DNA from: Phocoena phocoena
Lineage: Eukaryota; Chordata; Mammalia; Artiodactyla; Phocoenidae
DNA: 64,000 bases
NCBI RefSeq assembly: GCF_963924675.1
Contig: NC_089232.1
Location: 33,988,842-34,052,841, forward strand
Reading direction: 5' to 3'
Shown: in pieces, positions 47,001-58,882 of the stretch
Layout of the letters: the number at the start of each line of letters is the position of its first letter
Numbering within the stretch: the stretch's first letter is position 1
Made by a program: the position numbers and the translations under genes
Notes under the pieces: model-generated
Database searches by the model: none
What the model was told of the DNA's origin: nothing
Seen by the model: the letters and a program-made list of their open reading frames with translations, nothing else

Positions 47001-48489
47001 TCCTCTTCAAAACATGGATAAAATGGCACATTTTGCAAAAGAGTAACAAACTACCATGAATTCGCTAATGCATCCGTCTTAACATGCATGCACATATCTT
47101 GGCAGAAGGTCTCACTCCTTTGCAACCTAAGACCAGAACACACTTTGCAAGAAAACAAAGCTACTAGGATGAATAGGTCTCATATTTTAAGAGCCAAAAG
47201 CTTTGTGCGTTTTTAATAGTCTCTCGGGTAAAAACAGATCAACATGAAGAAAAGAAAGGTTTCCAACATTTTCATGGCCCTCTGTTCAAGAAAGTTGTCC
47301 CACTCAAAACTAAAAACTCTGGACTGGACCATCCCAGATTCATGACTATCCTGGGACCTTACATGAGCGAGAGATGGCTACAAATCTTTGTGCCTTCGAC
47401 ATACCAGGTTTATTTGTTTCAAAGGAGTTTGAGTAGTTTCTGCCTAGTGCTTCTACATTTGCACCTTAAGGACCAGAGCTTTTAGGCTTATGACTCATGG
47501 CTTTTTTTCCTTAGAAAAAGGGTGGACTATATTTTTTCTTTTGGCAGCTCTTAAATTAGTCAAGTTACCATGTAATCTTTGAGTTTTACCAAGTGGCTTC
47601 AAGGATTCGATACTGAGAGCTCAAGAAAAATGCTTGGATTACAAACTTTCAATATGTTACAACTGACAGCTGGTCTTTTCTTTCTTTTACAATCCAGGAA
47701 CATATTTCTGCCATATTTATATAGCACTTTACTGAAGACAAGGAAAACTGCTAGCAGAGGTGAGGGAGAAGTCACCTGGCATTTAGAGGGCAAAGCTCTT
47801 TTGGCAGCAGAGCTCACATTAAAACTCATCATAATTTCACTTTCATTTTTAAACTGAAGAGTCTTCGATATTTGTTACGTTTTGTCAGTATAAATGTCTC
47901 CTGTTTCCTTACTCATGGGATGACCTCAGTTCTACCCTGTAGGTGAGAACATCCCTGCCACGTAACTTTCTTAGAATGTACTTGAAAAAGGATGTCTCTT
48001 GCTTTCATCATTTATCCACCCCCGTGTCCCCAGATGTCCCTTGAAGTTGGATTCTCCCAGTGCCTTTCAATCTGCCCCTAGTGATTGGTTCTTACTCCTC
48101 CCAAAACAAGACCTGCATAAGCCATAATGGAAGGGAGAGCTGACCCAGCTCAGCACCATTAAGGACAGACCAGAAAATCCAAACCCCTCCTAAATAATGC
48201 CAACTCTTCAAGTTGCCCAATGGGATTTCAAGTCTCTAGTAGGGATCAGAAAACCTTCCTTGTAAATGCATGCTGGCCATGAGATTGAATAAGTATTGCT
48301 CTTGGGTCCCATAGTCTTCCCTGCCTGACCAACTATGTCAGCTAGGATTTAGGAGAATTAATTGAGATACGGGTCTGAAATCTCTTTAATCATGGTAAGG
48401 CAGCTCAAAATTCAAAGGATAAATACTATTACTAAGTAGGAGGCTCTGGGCAAAACAAAATCCCCATTCAGGGGGATGTGAAGAGGGAA
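47001..48489. other. No gene recognised
   Basis: Unique-looking sequence. Overlapping frames of 77 and 92 codons on opposite strands near 47.6-47.9 kb are unrecognised. Confidence 0.5.
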
Positions 48490-48740
48490 GATGCACCCAA
48501 TAAACATTCCTCAGATCAAACACTATCACTTCTTGGGAACATTTCTGGAATCCCTCGGACTTCACTGAATCACCCTCACCTGTATTTTCCGATGAACTTG
48601 CACAGCACTTCTTATACGTTATCTTTTACAGCAATGATTGGTGATTTTCTCATCCGTTCCCCTATTGGATTGAAAGCTCCTTACTAGCTCCTACTATGTG
48701 CAGTGTTGGCTACATGACCGCCACCCAACAAATGCCTCGA
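48490..48740 (+). mobile_element. L2-like LINE 3' fragment
   Basis: ACTTCACTGAATCACCCTCA near 48559, then GGATTGAAAGCTCCTTAC and CAACAAATGCCTCGATTTAA resemble the L2 end. Divergence is high. Confidence 0.45.
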
Positions 48741-48920
48741 TTTAATTAATAAGTTAGCTAATTAACAATTAACACAAGTCAGCGTTTGCTGAGTGCCAAA
48801 TAATGGGCAAAGACATGTGGTTTAGGATTCAAAGCAGGGCTGAGAAAACACAAAATATGTTAGTAAGAGAAAGGATCTAGAGAACAGTTGGGATTCAAAG
48901 AAATACAAGGATGAAGTTGA

Positions 48921-48970
48921 TCCATCCATGCATCCATCCATCCACCAATCCATCTATCCATCCATCCATT
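48921..48970. repeat. (TCCA)n tetranucleotide repeat
   Basis: About 12 imperfect TCCA units followed by CACTCAATAAGTATTTC, the usual start of a reversed L2 end. It probably grew from the L2 terminal repeat. Confidence 0.92.
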
Positions 48971-49340
48971 CACTCAATAAGTATTTCATCTTACTACAGG
49001 CAAAGGAAATGCACAAACCTGGAGATTCGATTTCAGCGAGGGGAAATGGCACGGGAAAACCTTGGAAAGTCCTAAATATGAATATATTTATAAAGTAATG
49101 AGCAAAGAGGTTTATCTGGAAGGGAAACGTGAGAAATTAGGTTTTAGAAGGAGGCTGGTGTCAGATGGTGCCAGGCATAGACTGCTTGGCTAAAGAGTTT
49201 GTACTTCCTTCTATAAGCCATGAGGAGATAGTTTGCAGAAGGGCAAAATAGATGGGTTGCGGAGAGCAAGGGCTGGTGGCAGGGAGGCCTGTTAAGAGAC
49301 TGTTATAGAAATTCACGGAAGAGGCAGAATCCACAATTAG
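48971..49340 (-). mobile_element. Probable decayed L2-type LINE
   Basis: It begins CACTCAATAAGTATTTCATC. Further on, AAGGGCTGGTGGCAGGGAGG near 49268 and GTTATAGAAATTCACGGAAG near 49302 are in L2-like order. Weak evidence. Confidence 0.35.
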
Positions 49341-50404
49341 GCTAGTAGTGAATTACACCCTAGAGTCTCTCCCCCCGCCCTAACTTAAGCTGTGGATGTT
49401 CCTGTGACGATATCATAATTATGTTGCTTTTTAAGACAGAACCTGGGCAAGAGGAAGAGGAACCTGTGGGTATAGGAGTTAAGCAACATTGAATTCAAGG
49501 CTTCGCGCTATTTCAGCTTGGGGGCAGCGTCACTCAAGTGGTTAAGGAGACTGGTAAATCCTGGGGGAGCTGTCAGCTCTCTCCTTGTCTAGGCTTCCTT
49601 CTATACCAACCACAAACATCTTAGTTTGAAAAGACATGCGTTAGACAATGACAGCGCCCATTTACAATTATGTCTTTATTTCTGAGTGGAATTAGATTAC
49701 AAATATCCCCCAACATAATTCATATATTTGCTTATTCATTCATTTTCTACTAGCATGGTGAAAATGAATAAAACATAGACCTTCTAAATTATTAATTTTT
49801 TCCTTGGAATTTAAAAAGCAGAATTGATCCTCCCAACGAAACACTGACGTGATTATTATTACTTGTGTCTTACAAAGTTTGTATTAGCTAAAGTTTGTAG
49901 CCAATTCAAAAATATTTTTAGGATATTGGGAGTCATTCAAGAAGCTTTTCGATATACTTTAAGAAAATCAAAATTTTCCTTTTCCTAGCAATTGGGTCAA
50001 GTGACATAAATAGCCAAATCAAATGGCAACCTTATCTTCCCAAACGTTTTCCAAAAGACTTTCCCATTTGGGGTGCAACAGCTAGCTGTCTGTCACTAGT
50101 TCTCCTACATCATTCCTCCATTCCTATTTTTACTTTAAACGCCAACTCTTTTTGCTGTTTCCCACAATGGTTTTAGCCTTTCTTGGTAATCTAATGCCTC
50201 AGCCAATTTACTGAGGTAAAGATGTGTTTATATAAAAATTGCTATCAGGAAAACAGTTCAAGAATTGAGAGAAGTCAGTGTACATTTTAACTGACAACTC
50301 CATAAATAGACGGAGATGGAGTCACATTTCAGGGTCCTGAACTGCTATGTACATTGCCTTGTTCTCTTGCTTGGACCTAAGCATGGATTACATTCCCACA
50401 AAAA
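49341..50404. other. No gene recognised
   Basis: AT-rich unique-looking sequence with no coding frame of note. Confidence 0.5.
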
Positions 50405-50660
50405 CTTATTCAACAAATCTTAATTGAGTGCCTACTATGTACTGGGCACTGGGCTGGGCCATGAGGCTGCACCAAGGGGCAAAACTGCAAATTACCACGA
50501 CGGGTGTTGCTTGCTAACTTATACTTTATCTATTGATCCACAGGACTTATACTTTCCCAACTTTCGATTTTAAGCTCTGAGAGGGCAGAGACCATGCTTC
50601 ATTCCTGCTTTATTCACCTTTACTTTTCTTAGACCAGGCATGGACTAGACATCGACAAGG
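50405..50660. mobile_element. Two short L2-like pieces in opposite directions
   Basis: 50405-50490 reads as a reversed L2 end (TTCAACAAATCTTAATTGAG, CTACTATGTACTGGGCACTG). About 50565-50660 reads forward (TTTTAAGCTCTGAGAGGGCA, TTAGACCAGGCATGGACTAG). Confidence 0.5.
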
Positions 50661-50784
50661 AAAACCAGAAATTTTCCTCCATTCGTGATTTCCTTTGCTT
50701 TGCATTCCTCCAATATGTCTATACTTACATGAGTTGTCTAATCTAGACTTTGACATGCCAGTTCGCATTGGTTATTTATACATG

Positions 50785-50928
50785 CAGAAGTTCAGCTTTC
50801 TCATCTATAAAATGGGTCTAATGATAGCTGCTTTCCTACTTATAGTGGTTATTTTGAAGCTTAAATGAGAGACTGGCCTATGAAAGCTTTTTGCAAACTC
50901 TTAATAACATAAATGTAAGAAATTATTT
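50785..50928 (+). mobile_element. MIR SINE 3' half, abutted by a CHR SINE
   Basis: TTCTCATCTATAAAATGGGT near 50797, then GGTTATTTTGAAGCTTAAAT and a degraded tail. The CHR insertion at 50929 lands in or just after its 3' end. Confidence 0.7.
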
Positions 50929-51152
50929 GGGCTTCCCTGGTGGCACAGTGGTTGAGAGTCTGCCTGCCGATGCAGGGGTCACGGGTTCGTGCCCCGGTCC
51001 GGGAAGATCCCACATGCTGCAGAGTGGCTAGGCCCGCGAGCCGTGGCCACTGAGCCTGAGTGTCTGGAGCCTGTGCTCCACAACGGGAGAGGCCACAACA
51101 GTGAGAGGCCCGTGTACCGCAAAAAAAAAAAAAAAAAAAAAAAAAATTATTT
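50920..51152 (+). mobile_element. CHR-type tRNA-derived SINE with 9-bp target-site duplication
   Basis: SINE at 50929-51143 with the GGGCTTCCCTGGTGGCACAG head, box B GGGTTCGTGCC, GC-rich body and a long A tail ending at 51146. The direct repeat AAATTATTT lies at 50920-50928 and 51144-51152. Its body carries more TG/CA changes at CpG sites than the other two copies, yet its A tail is longer. Confidence 0.95.
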
Positions 51153-51474
51153 TATTTACTCCTAAGATGGCTCAGAATTGTACCTCGGTTGTTTCAGAAA
51201 TGAAAGTTTTAGCTCTTTAAATAAAGCACAAAACTCTTCGAAGACCAGGTTCCATATTGCCTACGGCAACGGTGGGCTTATCACAACACGAAAAGATGAG
51301 AATGAATGGGGTAATGCAGAGCACTGGCTCCATAGCACAGTCATATCTAGTGGAGAAAGGCATGCACATAGAGCTACCAAGAAGAACATGAGTATATTAG
51401 GAGAGCAAACCAAGCAGGCAGTGAATCCTATAATCTGTTTTACCTCGTATGGTCACCTTTAAATACATGTTACA

Positions 51475-51597
51475 TTTGAATCCATGGAATGTGGCTAGTT
51501 GAGGAACTGAATTTTTAACTATTGACTTGTAGTTGTAAGTTTAAATAGCCACCTGCAGCTGGTGACTACCCTACTGGACAGCACAATTCCAGTCTCA
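51475..51597. mobile_element. hAT-type non-autonomous element (MER3/MER58-like) fragment
   Basis: GAATGTGGCTAGTTGAGGAA near 51488, CTGAATTTTTAACTATTGAC, then TTTAAATAGCCACCTGCAGC near 51540 and ACTGGACAGCACAATTCC. This is the familiar AGCCACATGTGG element. The exact family is uncertain. Confidence 0.65.
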
Positions 51598-51745
51598 GTT
51601 TGGCCACTGGTTATGCCATTAGCTGTGTGACTCTGGGAAAATCTGTTACCTTCTCTGAGCCTCAAAGTCTAGCAGAGGAAAATAGATTAAATCATCTCCT
51701 AGGTATCTCTTTCAGGTAAAATGTTGTGTGAATCAAAATACATGA
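51598..51745 (+). mobile_element. MIR SINE
   Basis: CCACTGGTTATGCCATTAGC, TGTGTGACTCTGGGAAAATC and CTTCTCTGAGCCTCAAAGTC are the MIR core. The 3' end is lost. Confidence 0.8.
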
Positions 51746-51754
51746 ATAACAGTT

Positions 51755-51990
51755 AAGACACAAGCGCTAGTCTCAGCTCCATACAGATTTCATACTTGCA
51801 TGTAGCACGTGGAAAATCTATGTAAATGCTAGTTCTTAGCCTCTCTGTGCCTCAGTTTTTTCTTCTATAAAAAGGAGATAGTAAGAGAAACTACCGCTTG
51901 GGGTTATGAGGATGAAATCATTTAATAAATAGAAAGTAATAGCACAGTTCTTGGTGCACAGCAGTGATGAAATGCTACAATCACTATCTA
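51755..51990 (+). mobile_element. MIR SINE
   Basis: TCTCTGTGCCTCAGTTTTTT near 51841, CTTCTATAAAAAGGAGATAG, GGGTTATGAGGATGAAATCA and TAGCACAGTTCTTGGTGCAC follow MIR 3'-half order. The 5' half is poorly preserved. The minus-strand frame here is a shadow of it. Confidence 0.75.
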
Positions 51991-52179
51991 AGTTCGGTTC
52001 ACTCTCCCCAGTTTCTTTATGTGATATGTGCCACCTCAACTGCACAGGCCTTTATGAGAATAAAATGAGCTGATACGCACGATCAATTTGAAATGCTAAA
52101 AAAAATGGACGAATATTAGTTTTTACCTTATTTTTTTAAATCATGGATTTGGTTAAGCTTTAGGTTAAATCCAATCTCT

Positions 52180-52310
52180 CATAATGCATTCAACCAATAT
52201 TTACAGAGTGTCTATAAATAGTGCCAAGGACTATTTTTCAGGCTGCAGCTTATTGTAGAGAACAAAACAATGGCCTACCCTTGGGGAGTTTACTTTCCGA
52301 TTTGTGGGCA
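52180..52310 (-). mobile_element. L2 LINE 3' end
   Basis: Reversed L2 end: GCATTCAACCAATATTTACA near 52187, then a GTGCCAAGGACTATTTTTCA block and GAACAAAACAATGGCC, with GGGGAGTTTACTTTCC. Confidence 0.65.
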
Positions 52311-52349
52311 CATGCGCAAACACGCACACACACACTCATTCTTTCTGCT

Positions 52350-52570
52350 CTCTCTAGAGTCAGTCTGCCTCAGTTTGAATCCCAGCTCTGCTACTGACCA
52401 TCTGTGTAACTCTAAGAAAGTTGCTTAGCTTCTTTAAGCCTCTGTTAGCTTATCTGTAAAAGGGGACTAATAATGGAAATGTTTAAGGATGAAGTGAAAT
52501 AATGAGGGTAAAGGGCACAGTACCTGGCACTCTGTAAGTGGTACATAAATGATAGCTATTATTGTTTTTA
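52350..52570 (+). mobile_element. MIR SINE, nearly complete
   Basis: TCAGTTTGAATCCCAGCTCT near 52370, GCTACTGACCATCTGTGTAA, TCTAAGAAAGTTGCTTAGCT, CTTATCTGTAAAAGGGGACT near 52449 and CAGTACCTGGCACTCTGTAA near 52519. It is one of the best-preserved MIRs here. Confidence 0.88.
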
Positions 52571-55119
52571 TTATTAGGGCAGAGAAAACCTGCTTTCCTC
52601 CTAAGGCTCAGTTCTTAGCTGAGCTGTGGGTCAGGCATGTGAGAGGCTGTGGGTGATCCCCTCTCCTGTTTTTCATGTTCCTCTGGGACTTCTGAACAAC
52701 TGTCCATCTTGAAATCCCCCAGAGAGAATACTCAGCAGTACCAGACTCTGAGTTTTTTGGATTGTTTTGAAGAAGAGGGATCCTGATCTATTCTGCCTCA
52801 GAAAACAGGTCTTCCTTAGGAGAGGGAGGGGAAATGGGGAGAAACAACTTACACACTAGAAGGTGTAGGGGAGAGCAGGGGTGCAGGGAAGAGGACATGG
52901 TGAAAATGGAGAAGCCTTATCGCCTCCTAGTCTGTATTCAAAGCTGATCAATCCCTGCATTTCCCCAGTATTTTCCTGAGCTGCTTTTTGCTAACATCAG
53001 TCAATGCCTAAGGAGAAATCTACAGGGAAAGTGGAGGTAGTTCTGCCAACTAGTTATTACAATAATGGTCCTCGCCTCCTTGTATAAGCTGCTGGTGGCA
53101 TAGCAGCAGAATCAACCATGAGGACCCCTTCTCTTTTCCACACTTGGCTTACAGGAGCTTTTTCGTGATGTTTTCCTCTTCTTTAAGACTCGAGTTAATG
53201 CTCATTTTGGTCTTATTTTTTCTATGCATGCAAAGAATTGGGAGCTGGCGAAGGATGTACCTTGCTGAAAGATGACTCCAGATGCTCACTGCTCTCAGGA
53301 GAACTTGTGAGTATCCAACCCTCAAAATCCATGACAAATCAACAGAGATATGCCCTAGAAACAGCCAGGCTGACTGTGGCTAGGTGGCTGCCTGTAAGCA
53401 ATGTTTCCAGAGCTAAAAGGATCCTAGGCTGTTTATATCACTGTTTACATCCCCCATATCTACAGTAGCACCATTGTTCCTTCCTTTGGAGCATAGCATT
53501 GAAGACCTCAGATAAAATGGGAAACCTGCCAGGGAACTGAGCTATGAGACCCTATTAGTACTTGCTCCTCAGAGGTTCACAGAAAGGGGGACTTGGATAT
53601 GGGAATGAACCAGGGTGAGGAGTCCAGGAAAGAAACGGAGGGCTGCTCAAGTTGGGCTCTCTGCAGTGGGTAGGGGTGAGGGAGGCCTGTTTGAGAACAA
53701 TAGGGCCTATATGGGACCTTAACTGCTGGGGGTCAGGTAAGGACAGGTACAAAAAAAGGAAAGAAAGGATCTGGGAAGGAGAGAGAAATTCATCTCTAAG
53801 ACCATCCCCTTCACTGTTTTGCTAAGGGAGCAACTAACTGCCTTGTTACATAAAGGTCAGGGTAACCCCATAATTCATGGAGTTTATTTTCCCTTTCTGG
53901 AAGTTGCAATTGTGAACTTTGGAGATCTGGCAACAGTAGGCAAGGATGCTGCCAGTGGGAGGAAAGATCTAGTACGGTCCTGCATGGGCTATCGCTTGCT
54001 CAGATCTTACGGCAACCTTGCCTTGTATGGCGTTGGAGCCATGGCTTTCCTTCCAAAAGATCACGTCCTCCCTTAATCCCCTGTCTGTATCTAAAGCCAG
54101 GCACTCCATAAATGACTATCATAGCTGCTCCGCTGAGTGTTCAGACAGCAATAGAGAAGGGACTGAAACCTTGGGACAGAGCGGGACTCACTCACTCCCC
54201 CCGCTGAAAGCCCTGGGCTTGAACTTCAGGGTCTGTTCCCAGTGTCACATGCTGATACCCCTCCCCTCCTGTTTGGATAATTTAGTAAATTAGCAAAGGA
54301 ACAAAAACAGCTTCTTTTACACATCTCCTCTTTGCCCTCAAAAAACAACTTGGGAGACCCAAAACTTTTCATTAGACGCTTGTAGTTTAACAAAGCATGT
54401 CACATTCCTCTGGAAAAAAGGTGACATTTATTTATTTTTCCTTATTCCTGAAGCGGCTTTAATCTCATGGCAGAGCTCATGCTGCGTTGAAGCTGAAGAT
54501 GTCACCCACGATAACCATGAACTGCTGTGACAGTGGGAAGGGAGGGGAAGAATTGCCTCTCCGAGAGAGGTAGGGGCACTGAACGTGAGAGAAAGGGAAA
54601 GATGCATTTGATTGTGTTTACAAGATTCATTCACAGCCCAGCAGGCAGTATTCACACTATAATATTCACCCTAACACAGATAATTTGATTTTCAACCTGG
54701 TTATCATGCATTCAGACATAGCAATACATGAAAAGATATGCTTTAGCAGTGCATTTTAAACAAGGTTGCACACTTTAAGTCGGAATATATTAGAGGTGAG
54801 TGCTGAAGTTAGTGACTGTAGAAGTCTCAGAAATCTCCATTCAGCACATGGCATAGGCTTTGAAATGACTCAAAACATTTTTTACATACTGTTCTAGCGG
54901 CTCACTGCATATTTATATATCTATCTACATACAGGATGCAGTGAAAATGATAAACTTGCTTGCTTTTTAAATTTTTCACGGTTTGAAGAGTCTTTAACTT
55001 TCTTTAGAATCCCAAAGCAAAATGGAAACTTAACCCCACCTGTACACCTTGAAATGCTAGCCATGACTATTATAACTACGTAGGGGGTGATGTATTGTCT
55101 GGCCCAAACCACTCACCCG
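52571..55119. other. Repeat-poor stretch, no gene recognised
   Basis: About 2.5 kb with no confident interspersed repeat. Frames are at most 91 codons, for example 53819-54076 plus and 54018-54293 plus. None resembles a known protein and no consistent splice framework is seen. Confidence 0.5.
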
Positions 55120-55225
55120 GTGAGGGAGGAAACAGCCCAGGTGCTTTAGGTGACTTTTTCAAGGTCACACAATTAATAAGTGAGGAGTTGAGGTTAGTTT
55201 CCATGCCTTCTGAATTTGTCTTTCC
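55120..55225 (-). mobile_element. MIR SINE fragment
   Basis: GACTTTTTCAAGGTCACACA near 55151, then TAATAAGTGAGGAGTTGAGG, is the reversed MIR core. Confidence 0.6.
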
Positions 55226-56184
55226 TGCCTTTGGAATGGAATTAAATAAAATATGGGAGACAGTCATAGAGTTAAAATCAAAGTTTTTGTCCATGGCCCA
55301 CTGAGCACATAGGCATACCCACCAAGACACCGCCCATCCTGGCCTCCAATCCTACAGGCCTGAGAGTCAGCCAACACTCGTAAAAGATTAGTTCACTGCA
55401 AAGATTGCTTCCCCAACGCCTTCATTCTTCTACTGCTTACGATATTAGTCAATAAGGGATATTTCCTGGCTATGGGGAAGCCAGAATGGAGAGCATTGGT
55501 CTTGGAAGACCTTGGTCTTTTAACACTATAGTGTGACCTTCTGAGACAGTATGACTCCCAGAGAAATACAAATTGAAGGTCCAGTAGATTGACTTGCCTT
55601 CTTTTGGGTGACGAGTCTCTGTCAAGTGTGATGAATACAGACTCTGATTTGGGTCCTGGGTCAAACACTCACACTTCACAAGCTGAAGATAATTGCTCCC
55701 CAATGCTAATAAAGCAAACGGATGCCTGGGACACATCAGGAGACAGGGGGCACCAGGGGAAGGGAGCAGGCAGATGGGGAGGCCCTCGCCTCCCCCCCTC
55801 AACCCATTCTGGAGCTTTCTGCACTCTGCGGGATCCACATTCCCTTCACATCACAAATCACCAAATTATTTTGCTCTCAGAGGTCTGAGCAGTTAGAAGT
55901 CGATAGGACCAGAAATCTCCCAAGCGGCTAGGAGAGCCACTGAAGTTTGCTAGGACTCAAGAGTTGGCAACCCAAAGCCTCCATCTCCAAGAGGCCTGAG
56001 CAAGACCTGTGGGAAAATGATGTAGGCAACCTGGGAAAGGGTTGCCTGAAATAGGTGTTTTCTTTTTAATGCTGGAAACAGGCATTTTAGAATTGCCTTG
56101 TTGTAACATGCTTTAAAATGAAAGAGCTTCTAAATAGTCTAGGAGGTAAATGAATGTAGTTCATAATTGTTTGCCAGCCCTGTG
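55226..56184. other. No gene recognised
   Basis: Several overlapping frames of 67-122 codons run on both strands at 55.4-55.9 kb. This looks like chance in a stop-poor patch. No family is recognised. Confidence 0.5.
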
Positions 56185-56425
56185 CAGCCATGGGCTTCCA
56201 GCAGACTGGGACACTGCCTGGTTTGCCCCCAGCATTTGTTAACAACGTGGTCTTTGGGAAGTTACCGAGCCTCTCTGGGCATCAGATTCTCCACCTGTAA
56301 AACTCTCATGTCTCCCTTACAGGGTTATGAGGATTTAAATTCGCTCATTAGAATAGAGTACTTAGAACAGTGCCTGACACATATTAAGGGCTCACTAGAA
56401 TGTTTGGGTCCATTTGTCATTTAAG
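56185..56425 (+). mobile_element. MIR SINE
   Basis: TCTTTGGGAAGTTACCGAGC near 56251, CTCTCTGGGCATCAGATTCT, GGGTTATGAGGATTTAAATT near 56322 and AACAGTGCCTGACACATATT near 56366 give the full 3' half of MIR. Confidence 0.85.
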
Positions 56426-58414
56426 TGTTAGGCCAGATAAAAGACGGCAATGATACCACTCAGTTATTCAGAAATAGCTCCAAGAACCAGGCTCTGGTAT
56501 TTTTTCTGGCACCACCCTCCAAAATAAGGTGATATTCTCACAAACTGCATCCTGCTTCAGAGAATATAAGGCACTCGTTTGGTGGGATAGAGCATGCTGC
56601 TTGCCCTGTACCACACAATTAGTAGTGTTTAACAACCATTTTTATTAGGATGAGAGTGGTGACAATAAAATTAAAGGAGCACAGACTCAACAACTAGCCA
56701 AAGAAGGAAAATTCAAGCGCCCCACACACACTCACACCTAAATGCGGAGGCAAAACAATCTTTCCTGTCTTCTGTTTTCCTGGGCTTTCTCCATAAACTG
56801 AACTCTCCCAAGACAAAGGAAAGAACTGCTCCATGTAAAACTATGGTCTCCATGGCTACTTCCAACAGAACTGCCTCATTTTTCTAGAATCAGAATGCTG
56901 GCTTAGCCAAACCACCGTCTGCTCCTGAAGAAGGACTGCCTCAGCCCCAGAGCTCAGAAGGCCAGCCGTGGGCCCAGGCTGACTTGGGCTCGCCCTGTGC
57001 TCTTGCAGCCTCCCTCCCTTCCCCACGTCTGGGCAAACCCTGGCAGGCCCCAGCTTGCAAGCCTGCCCCTCCCCACGACGTGGAAAGAATCAGCTCAGCG
57101 GCGGTTCAAGTGCAGCAGCGATGCTGTCATCAAAGCCTATGCTCCCACCTCGCGCTCGGGAAAGCAGCTGGTGAATGTTGTGTCTTGCGCTACAGATGGA
57201 TCAGGCCCAGCGCTCAGCATATCTACTTAGACAGGTGTTTGACTCTGCGTTTTCCAGGTGGCCAGAGGAAGCTGATCACTTGCTGAAAGAGGAAGCCATG
57301 CGGGAGAGGGATGGCTCCCTGCACCGGCAAGAGGGCAGAGCCAGCCACTTGGCTTTCACCCATCTGTTCACCAGACATGGCCTCAAAGCCAGAACAGGTC
57401 CTCTTGGGGTTCGTACTTCCTTTGAATTTTAACAGAGAGAAAGGGGATTCTGCTGTCAGTTCACACTCTTTTGGCAACAGTGGTCTTTTGGTCTGGGGAG
57501 TTAACTAGGTCACCAGGATTAGTGGCAGCTGGCTTTTCCAGTCGGGACATCTCTGCTCCAACAGCCCAGGCTACCAGGAGTGGCGTAAGAAACTGAAGGA
57601 AACTGTGTTTCTCCCCAGCACTGCTGTGTCCACCTTCTTGAGCGGAGGGCAGTGAAAGGGATGCTTTCTGGTCACTGGAATGACATCCACAGATAACCTA
57701 GCCGGGAAACCACAAACAAAGACAAACAAAACAGCTGCTCCTTGGAAGGCAGAAATCAAGGAAACATTTAAGCAGCTTTTTTTGCAGCAAGAAGATTCAC
57801 AAATGATATTCCGTACAATCAGAAGCAGAGGGGACTGGTTACCCGTCTCCTGGGGGTTTCAATGACCTGAGCTCCAGTGCCGACACAAGGTACAATGCCA
57901 TTTCCAAGGTGAACCCGGGAAACCCAAAAAACTAATTGGAAGACCTTTAGGGAAACTAGCACAATGATAAGAGGGAAAGCACACAACTGTAAAAACTAAG
58001 ACCAGAAGAATCTCCCACGAGGACTTCCCAAGAGAACAGGGCGAAGAGAAAGCAAGCCTGCAAATTCCCGAAGACCCCCTGTGAACAAACGTGGCACTCT
58101 GAAACTATCTTCAATGTTGGGGGGCGTGGAACCATCTTTCTTAAGTCCCCTCCAAGAGCTCAGAGTAAATGGAGTACATTTTTCATAACATAAACGGGAG
58201 AAAGGGGTTGGGAGGGGGTGGGAAGGAGCCTTCTCATGAGGCCACCTGCCCCAGAACTGGCACTGTGGGGCTCCTGCACCTTCTCCTTGGGTCCTGTGAC
58301 CCAGCAGACCCTGGCAGGGCAGGAAGGCAGCTGTCAGTTTGCATATGGCACTCAATTCTGGCAAGGGAGCAGGTCCAGTGGAAGCCAGGTTTAGTATAGT
58401 TGCATACATGAACT
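56426..58414. other. Unique-looking, comparatively GC-rich stretch; no gene recognised
   Basis: It includes a patch with clustered CpG at 57075-57165. Overlapping frames of 60-137 codons occur on both strands (the longest is 57996-58409, minus) and none is recognised. There is no paired splice-site and coding evidence. Confidence 0.5.
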
Positions 58415-58550
58415 CATTTGGTACTTTCTGTTGTCCCTATTTTCCCAGTCAGAAAAATGAAGCTTAGAGAGGTTAACTAACTTTTCTAAGGATGACCAGC
58501 TAAAAAGCAATAAGGTCACGATTTGACCAGTTTGGTTGACTTAACTGCTA
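58415..58550 (-). mobile_element. MIR SINE
   Basis: Reversed MIR: TTTTCCCAGTCAGAAAAATG near 58440, AAGCTTAGAGAGGTTAACTA, then a poorly preserved CACGATTTGACCAG segment. Confidence 0.75.
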
Positions 58551-58554
58551 GACC

Positions 58555-58830
58555 TATACTGTCCCACATGATAGCATGAGCCACATGTGGCCACTGAACA
58601 CCTGGAGGGTGACTAGTCCAAAGTGAGATGTGTTCTAAGTGTAAAAAAAACACTCCAAATTTCAGAGATCTGTTGAAATGATATTTTGACTATGTTGGAT
58701 TAAACAAAATACATTATGAAAATCAACTGTACCTTTAAAAAACTTTTTTTTAATGTGGCTACTAGAAATTTTAAAATGCGGATATGGCTTGCATTAAATT
58801 TCGATTAAACAGTGCTGTGCTAAACAATAC
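58555..58830 (-). mobile_element. hAT-type non-autonomous element (MER3/MER58-like), near full length
   Basis: Left end ACTGTCCCACATGATAGCAT, then GAGCCACATGTGGCCACTGA, CAAAGTGAGATGTGTTCTAA and GTTGAAATGATATTTTGACT. The right side has TTAATGTGGCTACTAGAAAT near 58751 and AACAGTGCTGTGCT. The order and paired ends fit a Charlie-group element of roughly this length. Orientation is by memory of the consensus. Confidence 0.7.
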
Positions 58831-58882
58831 TATCTCCCCTGGCATCAATTTTAAGAAAGGCTGAAAAGGAAAATAATGTGCT

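Noticed and set aside
55393..55931. Cluster of frames (67-122 codons) on both strands
   Set aside because: Overlap on both strands with no conserved family or splice context indicates a stop-poor patch.
57996..58409. 137-codon minus-strand frame
   Set aside because: Unrecognised, overlaps a plus-strand frame, and has no domain or splice support.
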